Shown piece after piece: positions 8,001 to 11,000 of a DNA stretch of 12,365 bases. Each line of letters begins with the position of its first letter. Position 1 is the stretch's first letter. Made by a program: the position numbers and the translations under genes. Under the pieces are notes generated by a model. The model saw nothing but the letters and a program-made list of their open reading frames with translations. It ran no database searches and was not told the origin of the DNA. Source of the DNA: Baffinella frigidus (Eukaryota > Cryptophyceae > Cryptomonadales > Baffinellaceae); NCBI GenBank assembly GCA_026770585.1, contig MU646594.1:350207-362571 (forward strand), in the 5' to 3' direction.

Positions 8001-11000
8001 TCCCACCCCCTGCACCTGCGCCAGTTTTCGGTTCATGGTTCGTTTTTCGAGCAAACAGCTGTACACAGGAACAGTTCGCATCTACACATGAGGAGCTCCT
8101 CCCTCCAACGAAGACACGCGCGACCAGGAGGATGCGCAATGCCGGGGGGGGTTAGGGTTGAGGGTTTAGGAATTGGGAGGGGGGGCTTGATGAGGAAGGG
8201 ATTGGGAGGGGGGGCGTGATGAGGATGGGCAAGCAGACCTCGCGCAGCTGCTTTTCGATCTCGTCGATGTCGTCCATAACCTGTGTTTCGGGGTTAGGGG
8301 GTTAGTTAGTTAGTTGCCCCAAATAAGTAAGTGAGTAAGTGAGTAAGTGAGTAAGTGAGTAAGTGAGTAAGTGAGTGAGTAAGTAAGTAACTAACTAACA
8401 AACTAACTCAATCGCCCTGGTTCAGGGCGGTTGAGGCCCCAGGGCGATTGAGGCCGCACATGCCGCATGGAAATCCCCTAAACCTTAGGGAGATTGGGCA
8501 GCATCCAGTTGCCGCTCGCGCCACCGTGTAGGGTTTACGGGCTGTTGGTTGGTGGTGCAGAGTGTAAAATAACAACCGGGATGGAAATGGAAAGCCTCAC
8601 TTGGTTTCCTCTACGTGAGTGTCTGGTTTAGGGTTCAGGGTGCAGGGATCCCGAGGTGTGTTGGGTCGCGTTGGGTTTTAGTGATTAGTGTTTATTGTTT
8701 ATTGTTTATTGTTTCGGGTTTACGGTTTACGGTTTATGGTGCAGGGTTCATTGTGTATTGTTTATGGGTAAGGGTTTAGGGTTGACCTGGTCGCGCTTTC
8801 GCTTCTCCTCAGCCTTGGCCTCCATCGCATCTTTGAGTTTCTTCTTGCTCGCCTCCACCTAATCCAGGGCTCACTTCAGGCCACGCGGCGCGAATTTCAA
8901 ACGCGACGTTTCGTGCTAAAAGTGTTTCGTGGTATAGATGAACATTGTTTGGTGGTATAGATGAACATTGTTTCGTGGTATAGATGAACAACATTTTTTA
9001 CGCCCATGCACGGCTCAACGGGCACTAATTTTGGCCTCCATTGCATCTTTGAGCTCGTTCTTGCTCGCCTCCACCTGGTTTGGGGTTTGGTGTTTGGGGT
9101 TTGGTGTTTGGGGTTTGGTGTTTGGGGTTTGGGGTTTGGGGTTTGGGGTTTGGTGTTTGGGGTTTGGGGTTTGGGGTTTGGGGTTTGGGGTTTAGGGGCA
9201 AGGTATATGGTTTACCTCCGACAGGACTCAGCCTGGTTAACTCTCCAGGGTATAGGGTGCAGGGTGCAATGAGGTTGACGCCAGAGTTAGGTCGTCCACC
9301 CTCAGCTGCATGCCAGCCCTGGCATCCTCTTTCACGGCTAGGTGCAGCGCTCAAGTACAAGACACATCAACCGCTCCGGAGGTTCGCAACCTGTCAGGTC
9401 CCTCTCTCACAGACATCAACAAACCACGCCAGAATGATCAAGAGAAACCGACGCCTTATCCGCGTCAGATCTAACGCGGTTGACTTACGAATTCAAGGCA
9501 TTTCCCTTGAAAGATGTCAAAAGTGGATGTTTCGAGTGCCCTGGCGTGGAACCCGGAGGCAGGGTGAGGCTTTCACAGGAGCCCCACTCGAGGCTGACCG
9601 TGGCCTTTGTTTAAATATCGGATTTTACACGTGGGGGAGGAATCCTAGGTTCAGGGTTCAGGGTTCAGGGTTCAGGGTTCAGGGTTCAGGGTTCAGGGTG
9701 GGCGGACTATTCGTAAGTTGACATGGTGGGTAAGTTGACATCCTGTGTGGCACAATTCGTAAGTTGACATGCTGGGTGTGTGGCACAATTCGTAAGTTGA
9801 CATGCTGGGTGTGTGGCACAATTCGTAAGTTGACATGCTGGGTGTGTGGCACAATTCGTAAGTTGACATGCTGGGTGTGTAGCACAAGTCGTAAGTTGAC
9901 ATGCTGGGTGTGTAGCACAATTCCGTGGCGGCACCTTGGCGGAGAAGGCCTCCATCTCTTTCTGGTCCTTGGCCATCCCGGTCTTGAAGCTCTCCACCTT
10001 TTTCCGCAGCGATTCCTCGGACGTCTTGTCTTTGTCTATCTTCCCCTTCAGCATCGCCACCTGTTGGGGTTTGGGGTGTGGGGTGTGGGGCGTGGGGTGT
10101 GGGGTTTAGGGTTCAGCTGTGTCCAACACACGTCATCTGAGTCCGAAACACACCGCCGCGTGTTCAGCACACCGCTAGGGAGTGATCAGCACACTGTATG
10201 GTGTGCGGCGTTGTGCTGAGGGCGGAGCGCGCCGGCTGCTTCGCTTGTCGAGCTTCTCCGTGCGGTCTCGTCTATTCAACATACCCCTCAAGTGGCCAGT
10301 AGGCTCACACGCCCTACCATAGGGCCCTGAAACCTGCCCAGTACTACTTGGCAGTCAAATTTTGACTGCCTGGCCACTCCAGGGATACGCGTGTAAGAAG
10401 AGGTGGGGAGGCAAGACCTGCTTCGCCAGCTGGTTGAGCCTGTCCGTGCGGTCGCGCTGCTCTTTCAGGGTCCCGCCTGGGGTTGGGGTTTGGGGGTTAG
10501 GGTTTGGGGTTTTGGGTTTGGGGTTTGGGGTTTGGGGTTTGGGTTTTGGGTTTAGGGTTTTGGGGTTTTGGGGTTTGGGGTTTTGGGTTTTGGGGTTTAG
10601 GGTTTAGGGTTTAGGGTTTAGGGTTAGGGTTTAGGGTTTAGGGTTTAGGGTTCAGGGTTTAGGGTTAGGGTTTAGGGTTTAGGGTTTAGGGTTTAGGGTT
10701 CAGGATTTAGGGTTTAGGGTTTAGGGTTTAGGACCTTCGTACTCGACGATGTTCGCGATCTTGAGCTCTTTGCAGAAGTCTTTGAACACCTGTATGGTTA
10801 GGGTTTGCGGTTTAGGGGTTGGAGGTTCAGGGTTATGGGTGTAGGGTTAGGGGTTAGGGGTTAGGGGTGTAGGGTTAGGGGTGTAGGGTTAGGGGTTAGG
10901 GGTGTTGGGTTAGGGTTTGCGATTAGGTGAATCCATGTGTGATAGGTTCCAAGTGCACACTAGTACAAATCCTAGCTCTGTCTCAGTTGTTTTGGTCTCA

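Noticed and set aside
9080-9721. Long plus-strand open frame with [12 protein letters not shown] repeats (and similar frames at 9006, 8968, 10362)
   Set aside because: It is the translation of TTTGGGG telomere-like tracts. A 7-base unit is naturally open across frames, and the frame runs antisense to SMC1 edge copies.
9713-9923. CRISPR array
   Set aside because: The 33-bp units are contiguous with no unique spacers, there are no cas genes, and the setting is a eukaryotic intron.
10480-10734. Chromosome end (telomere)
   Set aside because: The TTTAGGG array is degenerate and lies between two SMC1 exons that join in frame, so it is interstitial.
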